64,000 bases of DNA from Lentzea sp. NEAU-D7 (GCF_026242055.1 NZ_JAPJDL010000032.1:1-64000); one strand, 5' to 3'; positions 19,701-42,184 are shown, numbered from the stretch's first letter. Numbers and translations: made by a program. The notes: generated by a model not told the origin, from the sequence alone.

Positions 19701-22339
19701 TCGTCGGCGTAGCAGCGCAGCGCCGACTGGTACCAGGACAGGGTCGGCCCGTAGTGCGCGGCGACGACACCGGTGGTCTCCTCGCGCCCCTCCCACAGGT
19801 GCCCGTGCTCGGCCAGGAAGCGCTCGGCCACGTCCAACGCCATCAGCTGGGTGCGGTCGACGGCGTCCGACACCGCGGCGGGAAGCCTGCTCACCTTCCA
19901 CTCCGGCGCCGGGTAGGGCAGGGGGAAGCCGGTGTCGTCAGCGGGAGCTCGCCCGTCGCCCAGGCGCGCCGCCACTTCGGCCGAGGCCGGTGCGCCCGGC
20001 AGGTGGGCACTCCACGCGACCAGGACGATCCGGTCGTCCATCGCGGGCCGCCGTGCGGCGGGCACAGACTCGCCAGGACCTGGCTCGTCGCGGAGCAACA
20101 GGTGGCCGTTGGTCCCGCCGAAACCGAATCCGGAGACGCCGACCAGGCGCGGTCCGGCGGGCAAAGGCGTGTCCCGCATGGGAACGGTGATGTGCTCCGC
20201 GGTCGCCGCCGCACCGGGCTGTGGCCGCTGGGCGGGGACAACGTCGTGGCGCAGGGCGAGCAGCGCGTGGATCACCGACACCGCGCCCGCGGCCCACCCC
20301 GTGTGCCCGATCAGGGACTTGTTGCTGGTGCACAGCACTTCCCGGCCGGCCGCCGACTCGTTCAGCGCGGCGAGCTCGACCTCGTCACCGGCTCGGGTGC
20401 CGGTGCCGTGCCCGACCACCCAGACGGGGTGGCGCTCCCGTCCGTGCCCGGCGCGTGCGATCGCCAGTTCCTGCCCGCGGCGGTTGGGAGCGGCGATGGC
20501 CTTGCCGCGGCCGTCGGCCGCGGCGCCGAACCCCGCCAGCACGCCGAGCACCTGCTGGCCGTCGCGCCGGGCGTCAGCCAGCCGGCGCAGTGCCACCACC
20601 GCCGCGCCGTCGGAGAAGAGCGTGCCGTCCGCGGAACCGTCGAACGCGTTGACCGCGCCCCGGTGGCTGAGGCCGCCGAGCTTGCTGAACAGCACGTTGA
20701 ACCGCGGGGTGACCATGAAGTAGCCGCCGCACAGCGCCAGGTCGGTGCTGCCTTCCCGCAGTGCCGCCACGCCCAGGTCGATGGCGTAGAGCGACGAGGA
20801 GCACGCGGTGTCCACGACGGTGACGGGCGTGGTGTCCGGCAGCAGGCCGCGCACCGCGTTGCGCACGACCCCGTCCGGCAGGTGGTCCTCGGGGCTGCCC
20901 GCGGCCAGCCGGTAGCGCTCCCGCAGCACCGGGCGCAGCCGTTCCGCGTCCGGGCCCGACGGCGAGGGCCAGTTCTCGGCGAGCAGGCGGGCGTACCCCT
21001 CGACGACCATGGCCTGCTCGAAGTGCTGGTCACCGTCGGAACAGGCGCCGATGAAGAGCGACGAACGGGAGGACGGCCCGTCCGGCAACGCCTGCTCCAG
21101 AGCGTGACGCAGCCAGGACGACGACAGGCTGGCGTCGGGAGCGACGTCCTCATGCCGTCCCATCCGGACAAAGCCCGCGGTGCGCGCGTACGTGCGATCG
21201 CGATCGCCCGGATCGCCGGCCCAGAAGGTGTCCTGCGGATAGCGGTCCCCCGGCTCGCTGAATGCGGGCTCGCCGGTGCGCAGCAGTTCCCAGAACTGCT
21301 CGGGCGACTCCGCGCCGGGGACGACCAGCCCCATGCCGACGACGGCGATGGCGCCGTCGTCCTCCGCACGGTCAGGGGTGTTCCCGGCCGCGCGGCCGGA
21401 GGTGCGGACGGGCACGCTGTTGGACGCGCGTACGGGCGCGCTGCCGGAAGCAGCTTCGGAAACGCGGTCAGGGGCATTCGCGGACGCACTGTCCACCGGC
21501 ACACCGGGCCCGGCGAGCGCAGCGGCCGGGCGAGCGGCATCGCCCCACGTGCCCCCGGCGCGGATCAGCGCGCCTCCCAGGCGGATCCCGCCGTCGTTGA
21601 CGACGTTCTCCCCCGTCATCCAGGACGCCTCCGGCGACGCGAGGAAGGCCACGAGCTTCGCGTGCTCCTCCACGGTGCCCAGCCGGCCGAGCGGGGTGCC
21701 CGCGACCGTCGCCTCCAGCACCTCTTCGCTGCGCGGGAACAGCTCCACGGTCTTGCTGACCAGCATGCCGGCGGAAGCCATGTTCACGCGGATGCCGTGC
21801 GGACCGAACTCCACGGCGAGGTACTTCGTCAGCTGCTCCAGGGCGCCCTTGCACACGGCGACGCAGCTGTAGTTGTCGATGACGACGCTGGTGCCGATCG
21901 ACCCCAGGTTCACGATCGCGCCGCCGCGTTCCTTCATGAGCGGGAACGCGGCACGACAGCAACGGCGGGGACCGTGGACGTTCGTGTCGATCGCCCTCTC
22001 CCAGTCGCGGTCGGTGAGCACGTGGCCGGGCTCGAAGACGCCGCGCGCGGCGTTGTTGACCAGCACGTCGAGCCGGCCGTGCCGACGCGCGACCTCGGCG
22101 AACATCTCCTCGACCGCGTCCTGCTTGGCCACGCTCGCCCGCAGGTGCTCCGCGGAGCCGCCTTCCGCGAGGATGTCCGCGACGGTCTGCCGCGCCGCAT
22201 CGATGTCGTGGAACCAGTTCACGATCACATGGCCACCGCCGCGAGCCAGTTCTCGCGCGATGGCCCGGCCCTGTCCCTTGGACCCTCCCGTCACCAGGCA
22301 GATGCGGTCGGCGAAAGCGCCTGCACGGGGACTGTTCAC
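16721..22339 (-). CDS. PKS2: FabL-like ER - KS - CLF - KR - DH synthase of PUFA/iterative type
   Basis: An 1872-residue protein with GTG at 22339 overlapping the AT-ACP stop as GTGA. Residues ~8-255 are an SDR of the FabL enoyl-reductase type: ICLVTGGSKGQGRAIAREL, NNAARGVFEP, and Tyr-x6-Lys in YSCVAVCKGALEQLTKYLAV. A low-complexity linker follows to ~325. KS: Cys513 in DTACSSS, HGTGT, SNKSLIGHTG. A second KS-like domain near residue 940 has LADAGPDATAH where the Cys should be, as in a chain length factor. KR: VTGGARGIT near 1290 and Tyr in ETDYAPGN. DH: HTVNGKPTMH near 1618, with His in place of the usual Pro. With AT-ACP it holds every domain of a full reducing cycle. Confidence 0.85.
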   Translation of the reverse strand: MNSPRAGAFADRICLVTGGSKGQGRAIARELARGGGHVIVNWFHDIDAARQTVADILAEGGSAEHLRASVAKQDAVEEMFAEVARRHGRLDVLVNNAARGVFEPGHVLTDRDWERAIDTNVHGPRRCCRAAFPLMKERGGAIVNLGSIGTSVVIDNYSCVAVCKGALEQLTKYLAVEFGPHGIRVNMASAGMLVSKTVELFPRSEEVLEATVAGTPLGRLGTVEEHAKLVAFLASPEASWMTGENVVNDGGIRLGGALIRAGGTWGDAARPAAALAGPGVPVDSASANAPDRVSEAASGSAPVRASNSVPVRTSGRAAGNTPDRAEDDGAIAVVGMGLVVPGAESPEQFWELLRTGEPAFSEPGDRYPQDTFWAGDPGDRDRTYARTAGFVRMGRHEDVAPDASLSSSWLRHALEQALPDGPSSRSSLFIGACSDGDQHFEQAMVVEGYARLLAENWPSPSGPDAERLRPVLRERYRLAAGSPEDHLPDGVVRNAVRGLLPDTTPVTVVDTACSSSLYAIDLGVAALREGSTDLALCGGYFMVTPRFNVLFSKLGGLSHRGAVNAFDGSADGTLFSDGAAVVALRRLADARRDGQQVLGVLAGFGAAADGRGKAIAAPNRRGQELAIARAGHGRERHPVWVVGHGTGTRAGDEVELAALNESAAGREVLCTSNKSLIGHTGWAAGAVSVIHALLALRHDVVPAQRPQPGAAATAEHITVPMRDTPLPAGPRLVGVSGFGFGGTNGHLLLRDEPGPGESVPAARRPAMDDRIVLVAWSAHLPGAPASAEVAARLGDGRAPADDTGFPLPYPAPEWKVSRLPAAVSDAVDRTQLMALDVAERFLAEHGHLWEGREETTGVVAAHYGPTLSWYQSALRCYADDLLAVTPGELDPDEYAEAARAAGRAVRAGTPEFTPDTQPGLMGNVIASRIANRHNLNGAVQLADAGPDATAHALQTAVRHLRGGTLDLALVLSLNGNSTDELRALLGRGPLGEGAFLFALARESTAAAARWPVLCEISVATGGAEARAPRPVDYLGANGACDLIGELARLRETPRVVAGGPSAPGIVLTPHRATRPAPRNERYVCTYVEEPAPDAEWTTAPGSDWLVVVQPGCEESVPARVRESGAHVRVLDESAPVEAQFPDAATGAGRFSHVRLFASTGGSAPGEAVPEGTLRAHEALFLAAKSCRDRIDAGGSLGVHLVDELRSGVPHSSTGLFTGIVSSLAWDLRGARLAVVISSEAGGWETLNRELAGYRGYPAVLHHDGVRLRTKLVPAPLDLSSNVSPLRPGSVVVVTGGARGITAACAKELAARTPLRLWLLGSSRLQDVPDELLDAGAEQLPGLRAAFLQAERARTPGATVREVMARFDRLLNARESQRNLRELRALCGEDAVDYLTCDLTDAEAVRSTVEAIRQVTPDVDLLVHGAGLHNGGDISRLTIDGLRHVRGVKVDGYRNLKAAFGTAQPAQWCNFGSVAGLVGLPGETDYAPGNDFLHGAARQAALVRGADERTLIWPIWAEIGMGGSELMQGNNERAGIMAPLAPAEGVRHLATELSTPSVAQPLVAFLNAKERATFGEQFPGFVHPVPERTRWMLGTPHRITRAATQWLLDLGERTAGFLVDHTVNGKPTMHGTGLATIAAEAATAVIPGSPVRTLENLRFSAFVAPKAGPGNPYRVTARLDGPDRVHVRITSDVVDRRGRVLRADREHFACDVVLGSLPVPPPARSVVTDRLSEDPYYREDSAVVLRGVYRASTDGREGPDGTSSVWVLVQAGTEADHALLENPPVPTVMLDALARTRLLRTDGNGVHLVAVPRFIDRIEFFTTGSDATVSKSHPDGIRLIHVDDANVEEAVSADGRVLIRISGCETFDVGDTS

Positions 22340-23793
22340 GCCCTCACCCGCCCGGCGCCGAGCTCGGTGAGCAGACCGGCGATCGACTCCAGGGTGGTGT
22401 AGTCGGTGATCCGGATGTCGGCCTCGGGGAGGTCGTACTTCTGCCGAGCCCGCTGGAGCAGCTCGGTCTGCCGGATGGAGTCGATGCCGAGGTCCGCCTC
22501 GAGCTCGATGTCGGCTTCGAACACCTCTTCCGGATAACCGACAGCCGAGGCGTACAGGGTGCGCAGCTCGTCCACCAGGCCTGTGACGTCCCCGGCGCCG
22601 GAAGGCGGGGGTTCGACGGGCACGGGCTCGGTCGTGCGAGCGGGAGCGGCGGGAGCCACGGCCTGCTCGACCTGCGGTGCGGTCGGCCGTGCCTGCTCGA
22701 CCGAGGGCACGTCCGTTCCCGGAATCGCGGCCGGCGACGCGGACGATCCGGCACTCACGACCGGTGGCGCGGCCGTCCAGGAGCTCGCCGCCGGCACCGC
22801 GTCCGCCCCGGCCTCCGTGCTGGAGAACGCGGCGAAGACGCCGCGCAGTTCGTCGAACGTCCGGCGCTGCCGCAACGGCGCCGCGGTCCGCACTCCGGGC
22901 AGGTTCGCGTTCACGAGGTCGGTCAGGGCGGCGCGGGCACCGCACTCGAGGAAGTGGGTGAACCCGTCACCCCGCACCGACACCAGCGCCGACAGGAAGC
23001 CGACCTCCCGTTCGAGGTGGCTGGTCAGGATCTCGCGGCCGTCCTGCTCCGTGTCGACGTGACGGCCCAGCACGGGCGAGTACATCGGCACCCTCGGGGC
23101 GCGCACCCGGACCCCGGCCACGTCGGCTTCGAACAGCCGGTTCGCCTCCCCCAGCAGCCGGTTGTGGAACGGGTAAGGTACGCGCAGACGGGTCGCCTCG
23201 ATCCCGAGCAGGCCCGCCAGCGCCGTCAGCCGGTCCAATGACTCGTGCGGGCCCGACACCACGACCTGGTCGTAGCCGTTGTGGGCCGCGACCGCGAGAC
23301 CGCGGTCGGCCAGGGAGCCGACGACGGCGTCCGCCCGCTGCCGTCCGACGCGCAACGCGACCATTCCTCCCTCGGTGTCGCTCGCGGCGCGCAGCGCGCG
23401 GTCCCTGGCGATCACCAGCCTCACCCCGTCCGCCAGGTCCAGGGCTCCCGCCGCGGTCAACGCCGCGAACTCACCAAAGCTGTGGCCGATCACCAGACCC
23501 GGTGTGACGCCGGCGAGCTCGCGGGCGAGGTCGAGGACGGCCAGTTCGGTGGCGAAGATGGCCAGGCTCAGGGCAGGAACGTCACTGGCCAGCAGGGTGT
23601 CCAGCGGCGGCGCGTCCGCGCCCTCCAGCAGACCGGAGATCGTGGGTCCGCCGTACCGGAGCGAAAGTGCGTCCACCTGTCCGACAACGGCCGGCAGTGC
23701 ACGGCCGGCGCACACGCGGGAAAGGCAACCGGGCAGGTACCCACCCTGCCCTGGGAACAGGAACACCGGCTCGGCGGACGACGAATGAGACAC
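22336..23793 (-). CDS. Acyltransferase-ACP didomain protein
   Basis: A 485-residue protein. The AT begins at once: VFLFPGQGGYLPG (unusual for the common GQGSQ/GQGAQ), catalytic Ser ~103 in GHSFGEFAAL, and VPYPFHNRLL with the conserved His. Its loop is neither HAFH nor YASH, so substrate choice is open. A ~100-residue Pro/Ala/Val linker leads to one ACP with LEADLGIDSIRQTELLQRA, Ser439; the GIDSI motif is the PUFA-synthase style. GTG 23793 is preferred because GAGG lies 9 bases upstream; GTG 23808 has no ribosome site. The stop overlaps the PKS2 start by 4 bp. It most likely loads PKS2 and might also serve the broken AT module in PKS3. Confidence 0.85.
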   Translation of the reverse strand: MSHSSSAEPVFLFPGQGGYLPGCLSRVCAGRALPAVVGQVDALSLRYGGPTISGLLEGADAPPLDTLLASDVPALSLAIFATELAVLDLARELAGVTPGLVIGHSFGEFAALTAAGALDLADGVRLVIARDRALRAASDTEGGMVALRVGRQRADAVVGSLADRGLAVAAHNGYDQVVVSGPHESLDRLTALAGLLGIEATRLRVPYPFHNRLLGEANRLFEADVAGVRVRAPRVPMYSPVLGRHVDTEQDGREILTSHLEREVGFLSALVSVRGDGFTHFLECGARAALTDLVNANLPGVRTAAPLRQRRTFDELRGVFAAFSSTEAGADAVPAASSWTAAPPVVSAGSSASPAAIPGTDVPSVEQARPTAPQVEQAVAPAAPARTTEPVPVEPPPSGAGDVTGLVDELRTLYASAVGYPEEVFEADIELEADLGIDSIRQTELLQRARQKYDLPEADIRITDYTTLESIAGLLTELGAGRVRA

Positions 23794-24172
23794 GATGATG
23801 ATCCTCACGATGGAGCGGAAAACGGGTTTCAGAGCACCGGGGGAAGGCGAGGGCCAGCTCCGGGAGAAGCCGGGACATCGCTTGGCCGACAGAATGTCAG
23901 TCGTGTGCGCACCGCCACGACCACGCGTTCCGAACAGCGGATCGCACCCGTTCGCGCGGTCGGCGCCAAACTATTCTCCCCGGCAACCAGTGCCGTTGCA
24001 GGCGAGAACACGGACGGAGGTCCCGACGACCGGTGCGCATCTGCCGAAAACCAGTGACCACTGTCACCGATGTTTTCTCGGCATCTCCGGCGGCCCGTGC
24101 GACCGCCACCCGGCACCGCGCTCCTTCTCGACCATCCTCCCAACAGGACGAAATCGAGATTAAACAGCTTCG

Positions 24173-24210
24173 CGGCGATCGGACTGCGGAAGTCCGCAGT
24201 CCGATCGCCG
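24173..24210. promoter_or_regulatory. LuxR-type box c within a perfect 38-bp inverted repeat
   Basis: Arms of 18 bp, CGGCGATCGGACTGCGGA and its exact complement, around AG. The core CTGCGGAAGTCCGCAG is at 24184-24199. It is the most symmetric copy in the window and lies between divergent AT-ACP and LAL1. A cruciform or terminator role is possible, but the shared core with seven other sites favours an operator. Confidence 0.7.
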
Positions 24211-24349
24211 TCACCCGGAAGGCCACAGCGCCCAGGGCGGGAGTATGACCGCTCACCAGCGATGACGGTGCCACCACGCGCTCATACGGGATCGAACGAC
24301 CAGCTCAGCTCGTTGCGGGAGAGTGACGCACATCAACGATCACCGATCA

Positions 24350-24371
24350 GGACAACTGCGGTTGTCCACGG
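24350..24371. promoter_or_regulatory. LuxR-type box d
   Basis: CTGCGGTTGTCCACGG at 24356-24371, overlapped by a perfect GGACAAC / GTTGTCC inverted repeat at 24350-24367. Its centre is 172 bp from box c. Confidence 0.5.
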
Positions 24372-24586
24372 CGTGAACCTGCCGACTCACTGATCCGCCC
24401 ATCCGATCGGGACACCACGGGAAAGCCGCGGAGGGATGTTCCGCCACTCGACAATCGCGCCCACAACCATTCGAACGGGCCCGTACGAATGCGTCGGGCG
24501 GGGTCGTCCCCGTGACAAATGAGGTCAATCCCAAGGGCTGCACATCCAGTGCGGCTTTCTCCGCCCGTCCAGGTGCACCCAGGTCG

Positions 24587-24636
24587 TTCTCACCTGGAGA
24601 TTCGGTTGCGATTCTCACCTGGAGATTCGGTTGCGA
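24587..24636 (+). repeat. 25-bp perfect tandem duplication upstream of LAL1
   Basis: Two adjacent identical copies, 24587-24611 and 24612-24636, each beginning TTCTCACCTGGAGATTCGG. They lie 139-188 bp before the LAL1 start. The second LAL gene has no such repeat. Confidence 0.9.
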
Positions 24637-24734
24637 AAAGTATTCACGACACACGGAGGATCAAGAACTTGACTGACTGGGTACTCGTGCCGTGGAATCG
24701 GCAGCAAGCCGACGCGGACCGATTTGAAACAAAG

Positions 24735-24774
24735 ACCACCCGATTGGCTTAGTTGACAACTACGGAGCGCACAA
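24735..24774 (+). promoter_or_regulatory. Conserved LAL leader with TAGTTGACAACTA palindrome
   Basis: This 40-base leader ends in CGGAGCGCACAA just before the ATG and is almost identical to 44251-44289 upstream of the second LAL gene. It contains the ribosome site GGAG and a 13-base odd palindrome at 24750-24762. Its conservation fixes both LAL start codons. Confidence 0.6.
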
Positions 24775-27654
24775 ATGGTCGCCGACGCACACCAGCACTC
24801 GGGCAGCGGTGCCGTCCTCGTTGGTCGCGGTGCGGAGTGGGAACGCATCGTCGAGGCCCTCGAATCGGCGAAACGAGCGACCCCGTCGACACTCTTGGTC
24901 GAGGGCACGCCCGGGATCGGCAAGACCGCCCTGCTGGACGTGGCGTGCGAGCTCGCCCACGAGCGCGGGTTCGTGGTCTGCCGGGCGAAGGCCTCGCTGA
25001 TGGAGCAGGAAATGCCCTTCGCCGTGGCCCAGCAGCTCTTCGAACGGCTCCTGCCCGGTCAGGACGGTGAAGCCGCACCTGACTGGTACGACCTCGTCTC
25101 CCGGCACCTCACCGCCGATGCGGTCGAGGACAGCGAGTTCCAGTCCCACCGCTCGATACGGGACCTCTACCGCTTCACGATGGAGTCCGCCCAGCGCGCA
25201 CCGCTGTTCCTGGCCATCGACGACGTGCAGTGGTCGGACGTGCAGTCGTTGCGCTGGCTGAACTACCTCGTGCACCGCGTCGTCAAGCTCCCGGTCGTGA
25301 TCCTCGTGACGCGCACCCCCGGGATCCTGGCGACCGACCCCCTGCTGATCGCGGAGCTGGAGATCTACTCCGAACGGATGAAGCTCGCGTTCTTCACCTC
25401 GTCCGACGTCGCGCAGCTCACCGAGCGGATGCTCGGGCGGACACCGGACGAGAAGTTCACCCAGGCCTTCGTCGACGCCACCGGTGGCTGTCCCACGGTG
25501 ACGCGGCACATCTTGGGCGTGATGCGGGAACGGTCGGTGCCGCCGGAGGCGGACGTCGCGAACGACCTGCTGCGCCCCGAATGCGAGAAGCTCGGTCAGT
25601 CGCTGCTCGCACGGCTCAACCGCCAGTCGCCCGAGCTCGTCGACCTCGCCAAGGTGGTCGCGGTCGTGGAGCCGTCCGACTTGGCCCTGCTGGCCGCGGT
25701 CATGGACATCAACGACGGCGAGGCGACCCAGCGGGCGAGGCAGCTCGAAGGAATGGGGGTGCTCACACCGGACGGCGAGCTGGCGTTCGCGCATCCGGTG
25801 ATCAAGAACACGATCTGGAGCGCGATCGGCTACCGGGAGCGCGAGGAGCTGCACGCCAGGACCGCGAGGTTCCTGCACCACACGCGGGCACCCGCGTTGG
25901 CCGTGGCACGCCACGTCCTGCACACGCCGTCCCCGTCGGGTGCCTGGGCGGTCGAGGCGCTGCGCACCGCCGCCGGCACCGTGATCGCCGAGGGCGACGC
26001 CCGCTTCGGCGCGCGGCTGCTGGCCAGGGCTCTCGACGAGGACCTCTCCGCCGCGCAGAGGCAGGACCTGCTGCTGCGGCTCGGTCTGGCCGAGACGTTC
26101 TTCGACCCGCGCATGGCGGCGGTCCACCTGGAGGAGGGGATGATCGGGCTGGACGATCCCCAGGAGGCCCTCGCGGCTGCCTGCCGGCTCACGGAGATCC
26201 TCTACTTCGAGGGTGCCTACGACAGCGCCAGCGAGGTGCTGCACCGGGTCATGAGCGAGATCGAACCGAAGTTCCCCGCGGCCGTCGAGGTGGTGCGCCT
26301 GCAGGAACGCATCACCGTGCCCGCACCCGCCCCGGAGGCGGGGCAGGTGGACTTCCGCCAGTTCGACGAGCGGCAGTGGCGCCGCGGTGACGAGCTCGGC
26401 CGCAGGCTGGCGGGGCTGATCGCCGAAGACACCAGCAACCGGGGCGAGGAGCTGGCCCTGTGCCGCAAGGCGGCGCTCGCGGCCCTGTCCGGAGGTGCGA
26501 CCTCGGTGCTGCAGCACCCCCAGCGGATATTCGGAGTGCTCAACGCATTGCTGCGCGCCGACGAGACGGAGCTCGTGCTGCGCCACTGCGACGAGATCCT
26601 GTTCGAGGCTCATCGGCAGGAGCTGTCGTTGATCACCCTGATCGGTCACTCGCTGCGGTCGCGGGCACACCACCACCAGGGGTCGTTCACCGAAGCCGCC
26701 GCAGACGCGGAGCTCGCGTTGTCCTCCGCACGGACGGCGAAACTGCCCTCGGACCACTTGGGACACGTCTACGCCACCGACGCCTGGGTTCGCGCTCAGC
26801 TGGCGCTGGGCGAGCTCGATGCCGTGCGGGACGCGCTCGCGCCCTTCGACAGGTCCGAGAACCTGCCGCGAACCTGGCACCACACCGCACTTCTGCACGC
26901 CAGGGGCGCGGCGCGCATGGAATTCGGCGACACCGAGGGGGCGCTGGCCGACCAGCTCGAATGCGGTGAACGGTTCCAGTCCTGGGGCAGGCCCAACCCG
27001 GCGGTGCGCCCTTGGCGGTCCTTCGCGGCGCTGGCCCACCTGCGACTCGGACAACCGAAGCCCGCACTCGACCTGGCGTTGCAGGAGCTGACGCTGGCAC
27101 GGGGGTGGGGCGCACCGACCGCCATCGGCCGTGCGCTGCTGACCGTGGGCATCGCGACCGGCGGCACCGCCGCCACCCCGTGGCTCACCGAGGCCGACTC
27201 GGTCCTGCGCCGGTCACCCGCGCGCATGCTGCACGCGCAGGTACTGCTGGAACTCGCCGCCACGAGGTGGGAGAAGGGACAGCACGACACCGCCCGGCAC
27301 CACCTCGCGGAAGCACAGGAGCTCGGCCGGCAGTGCGGCGTCGAAGTGGAGCCGGATCGACGGCTCGCCGGCCTGACCCCCTCCACCGCGCCGCACACAC
27401 CGGTCCCGCACCACCCCGCACCGACCAACGCCGCGCCACCCGCCGCCCGGCTCACCGCACTCGCGCTCACGCCGCACGAGCTCCGCGTCGCCACGCTGGT
27501 CCTCGAAGGCAACTCCAACGACGAGATCGCTCACAGGCTCACCGTCTCGCGACGCACCGTCGAATTCCACCTGACCAACATCTACCGCAAGCTCGGTGTG
27601 CGCCGGCGCACCCAGCTGTCCTCCGCGCTCGCGGGCCTCGTCCCCCGCACCTGA
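24775..27654 (+). CDS. LAL-type LuxR transcriptional regulator 1
   Basis: A 959-residue large ATP-binding LuxR regulator. The Walker A region is LVEGTPGIGKTALLDVA at about residues 41-57, and a Walker B-like LFLAIDDVQWSDV follows near 145. A long helical TPR-like middle leads to a C-terminal LuxR HTH (~890-955) with LTPHELRVATLVLEGNSNDE and SRRTVEFHLTNIYRKLGVR. Such proteins activate antibiotic gene clusters. It is a close paralog of the regulator at 44290, with the same length and the same recognition helix. The ATG at 24775 is supported by GGAG and by the conserved leader. It is divergent from the PKS2 operon and convergent with the thioesterase. It is the leading candidate to bind the CTGCGG boxes. 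Confidence 0.93.
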   Translation: MVADAHQHSGSGAVLVGRGAEWERIVEALESAKRATPSTLLVEGTPGIGKTALLDVACELAHERGFVVCRAKASLMEQEMPFAVAQQLFERLLPGQDGEAAPDWYDLVSRHLTADAVEDSEFQSHRSIRDLYRFTMESAQRAPLFLAIDDVQWSDVQSLRWLNYLVHRVVKLPVVILVTRTPGILATDPLLIAELEIYSERMKLAFFTSSDVAQLTERMLGRTPDEKFTQAFVDATGGCPTVTRHILGVMRERSVPPEADVANDLLRPECEKLGQSLLARLNRQSPELVDLAKVVAVVEPSDLALLAAVMDINDGEATQRARQLEGMGVLTPDGELAFAHPVIKNTIWSAIGYREREELHARTARFLHHTRAPALAVARHVLHTPSPSGAWAVEALRTAAGTVIAEGDARFGARLLARALDEDLSAAQRQDLLLRLGLAETFFDPRMAAVHLEEGMIGLDDPQEALAAACRLTEILYFEGAYDSASEVLHRVMSEIEPKFPAAVEVVRLQERITVPAPAPEAGQVDFRQFDERQWRRGDELGRRLAGLIAEDTSNRGEELALCRKAALAALSGGATSVLQHPQRIFGVLNALLRADETELVLRHCDEILFEAHRQELSLITLIGHSLRSRAHHHQGSFTEAAADAELALSSARTAKLPSDHLGHVYATDAWVRAQLALGELDAVRDALAPFDRSENLPRTWHHTALLHARGAARMEFGDTEGALADQLECGERFQSWGRPNPAVRPWRSFAALAHLRLGQPKPALDLALQELTLARGWGAPTAIGRALLTVGIATGGTAATPWLTEADSVLRRSPARMLHAQVLLELAATRWEKGQHDTARHHLAEAQELGRQCGVEVEPDRRLAGLTPSTAPHTPVPHHPAPTNAAPPAARLTALALTPHELRVATLVLEGNSNDEIAHRLTVSRRTVEFHLTNIYRKLGVRRRTQLSSALAGLVPRT

Positions 27655-27707
27655 CCCTGGAAAGCAGGCACATCGAACACTGCACCACCACAACGGTTCT
27701 CCGGCGT

Positions 27708-28457
27708 TCAGAAGACCTCGCCGCACAGCCGGCGTCGCACGAGAGCCGCGACGGTCTCCCACTGGCCCACCGGGAAGAAGTGTCCCCCTGGTAGTTCATG
27801 CATGGCGAAGGTCCCCGTGGTGTGCCGCGTCCACTCGCTCGCGGCCGGCACGGGCACGAGCGGATCGTCGGTGCCGGCCAGTGCGGTGATCGGTGCGGTG
27901 ATCAGCGCGGCGGGTGCGCACCGGTAGGTCTCGATCGCCCGGTAGTCGTTGCGCACCACCGGAACCACCATCGCGCGGAGCTCCGCGTCACGCAGGACAC
28001 CCGGTGGGACGCCGCCCAGCGACTCGATCACCGTGATCAGGTCGTCGTCGGACATGAGGTGCACGCCCGCGTTGCGCAGCAGGTGTGGTGCCGAACGGCC
28101 GGACACGAACAGGTGTGGCACGGGCACGGAGGCCGCCTGCAGCCGGCGCGCCACCTCGAAGGCCACCACGGCACCCATGCTGTGCCCGAAGAGCGACACG
28201 GGCCGGCTCGTGTCCAGAGCGGCGACCACCTCGTCCGCCAGCACGTGCAGGTCACCGATCGGCTGCTCGTGAAGGCGGTCCAGGCGGCCCGGGTACTGGA
28301 TCGAGGACACCCGGACGTCCCCGGCGAGGTGCGCGCTGAGCCGGGCGAACCACCCGGCGGAGCCGCCCGCGTACGGGAAGCAGACCAGGTGCGGAGCTTC
28401 CTCGGAGGTGGTGTGGAACTTCCTCGACCAGCGGTCGCCCTGGACGATGTTCGCCAT
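27708..28457 (-). CDS. Type II thioesterase (alpha/beta hydrolase)
   Basis: A 249-residue discrete thioesterase that usually clears stalled or wrong acyl groups from PKS carrier domains. LVCFPYAGGSAGWF gives the oxyanion region, GHSMGAVVAFEVAR carries the nucleophile Ser, GTDDPLVP the Asp and LPGGHFF the His. ATG at 28457 follows AGAGGAAGAGC, a good ribosome site; the open frame further upstream is not needed. It lies 95 bp downstream of PKS3 on the same strand and is probably co-transcribed. PKS3 has no TE domain of its own, so this protein could also take part in release, though that is not the usual type II role. Confidence 0.92.
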   Translation of the reverse strand: MANIVQGDRWSRKFHTTSEEAPHLVCFPYAGGSAGWFARLSAHLAGDVRVSSIQYPGRLDRLHEQPIGDLHVLADEVVAALDTSRPVSLFGHSMGAVVAFEVARRLQAASVPVPHLFVSGRSAPHLLRNAGVHLMSDDDLITVIESLGGVPPGVLRDAELRAMVVPVVRNDYRAIETYRCAPAALITAPITALAGTDDPLVPVPAASEWTRHTTGTFAMHELPGGHFFPVGQWETVAALVRRRLCGEVF

Positions 28458-28552
28458 GCTCTTCCTCTTCCGGTCGTGCTGCTGGGGCGTCGACGCCGTG
28501 GCCGGCGCGAGTCGGCGGGGCCCGGACCGCGCGGTGGCGGGCCGGGCACCGG

Positions 28553-42184
<13,632 letters not shown>

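Larger units (their letters stand above)
23794..24774. other. Divergent regulatory region between AT-ACP and LAL regulator 1
   Basis: Nearly 1 kb without a credible gene. It contains box c inside a 38-bp perfect inverted repeat (24173-24210), box d (24356-24371), a 25-bp tandem duplication (24587-24636) and a leader conserved with the second LAL gene (24735-24774). Local AT content rises toward the LAL start. Confidence 0.7.

Noticed and set aside
16820-22402. An 1860-residue open frame on the plus strand opposite PKS2
   Set aside because: It is antisense to a well-supported multidomain enzyme and has no recognisable domains. Long antisense frames are a by-product of very high third-base GC.
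24753-24758. TTGACA just before LAL1 as a -35 promoter element
   Set aside because: It is only 16 bases from the ATG and next to the ribosome site. It is better explained as half of the TAGTTGACAACTA dyad.
24760-27054. A 764-residue minus-strand frame opposite LAL1
   Set aside because: Shadow of the LAL gene; the plus-strand protein has Walker and HTH motifs.
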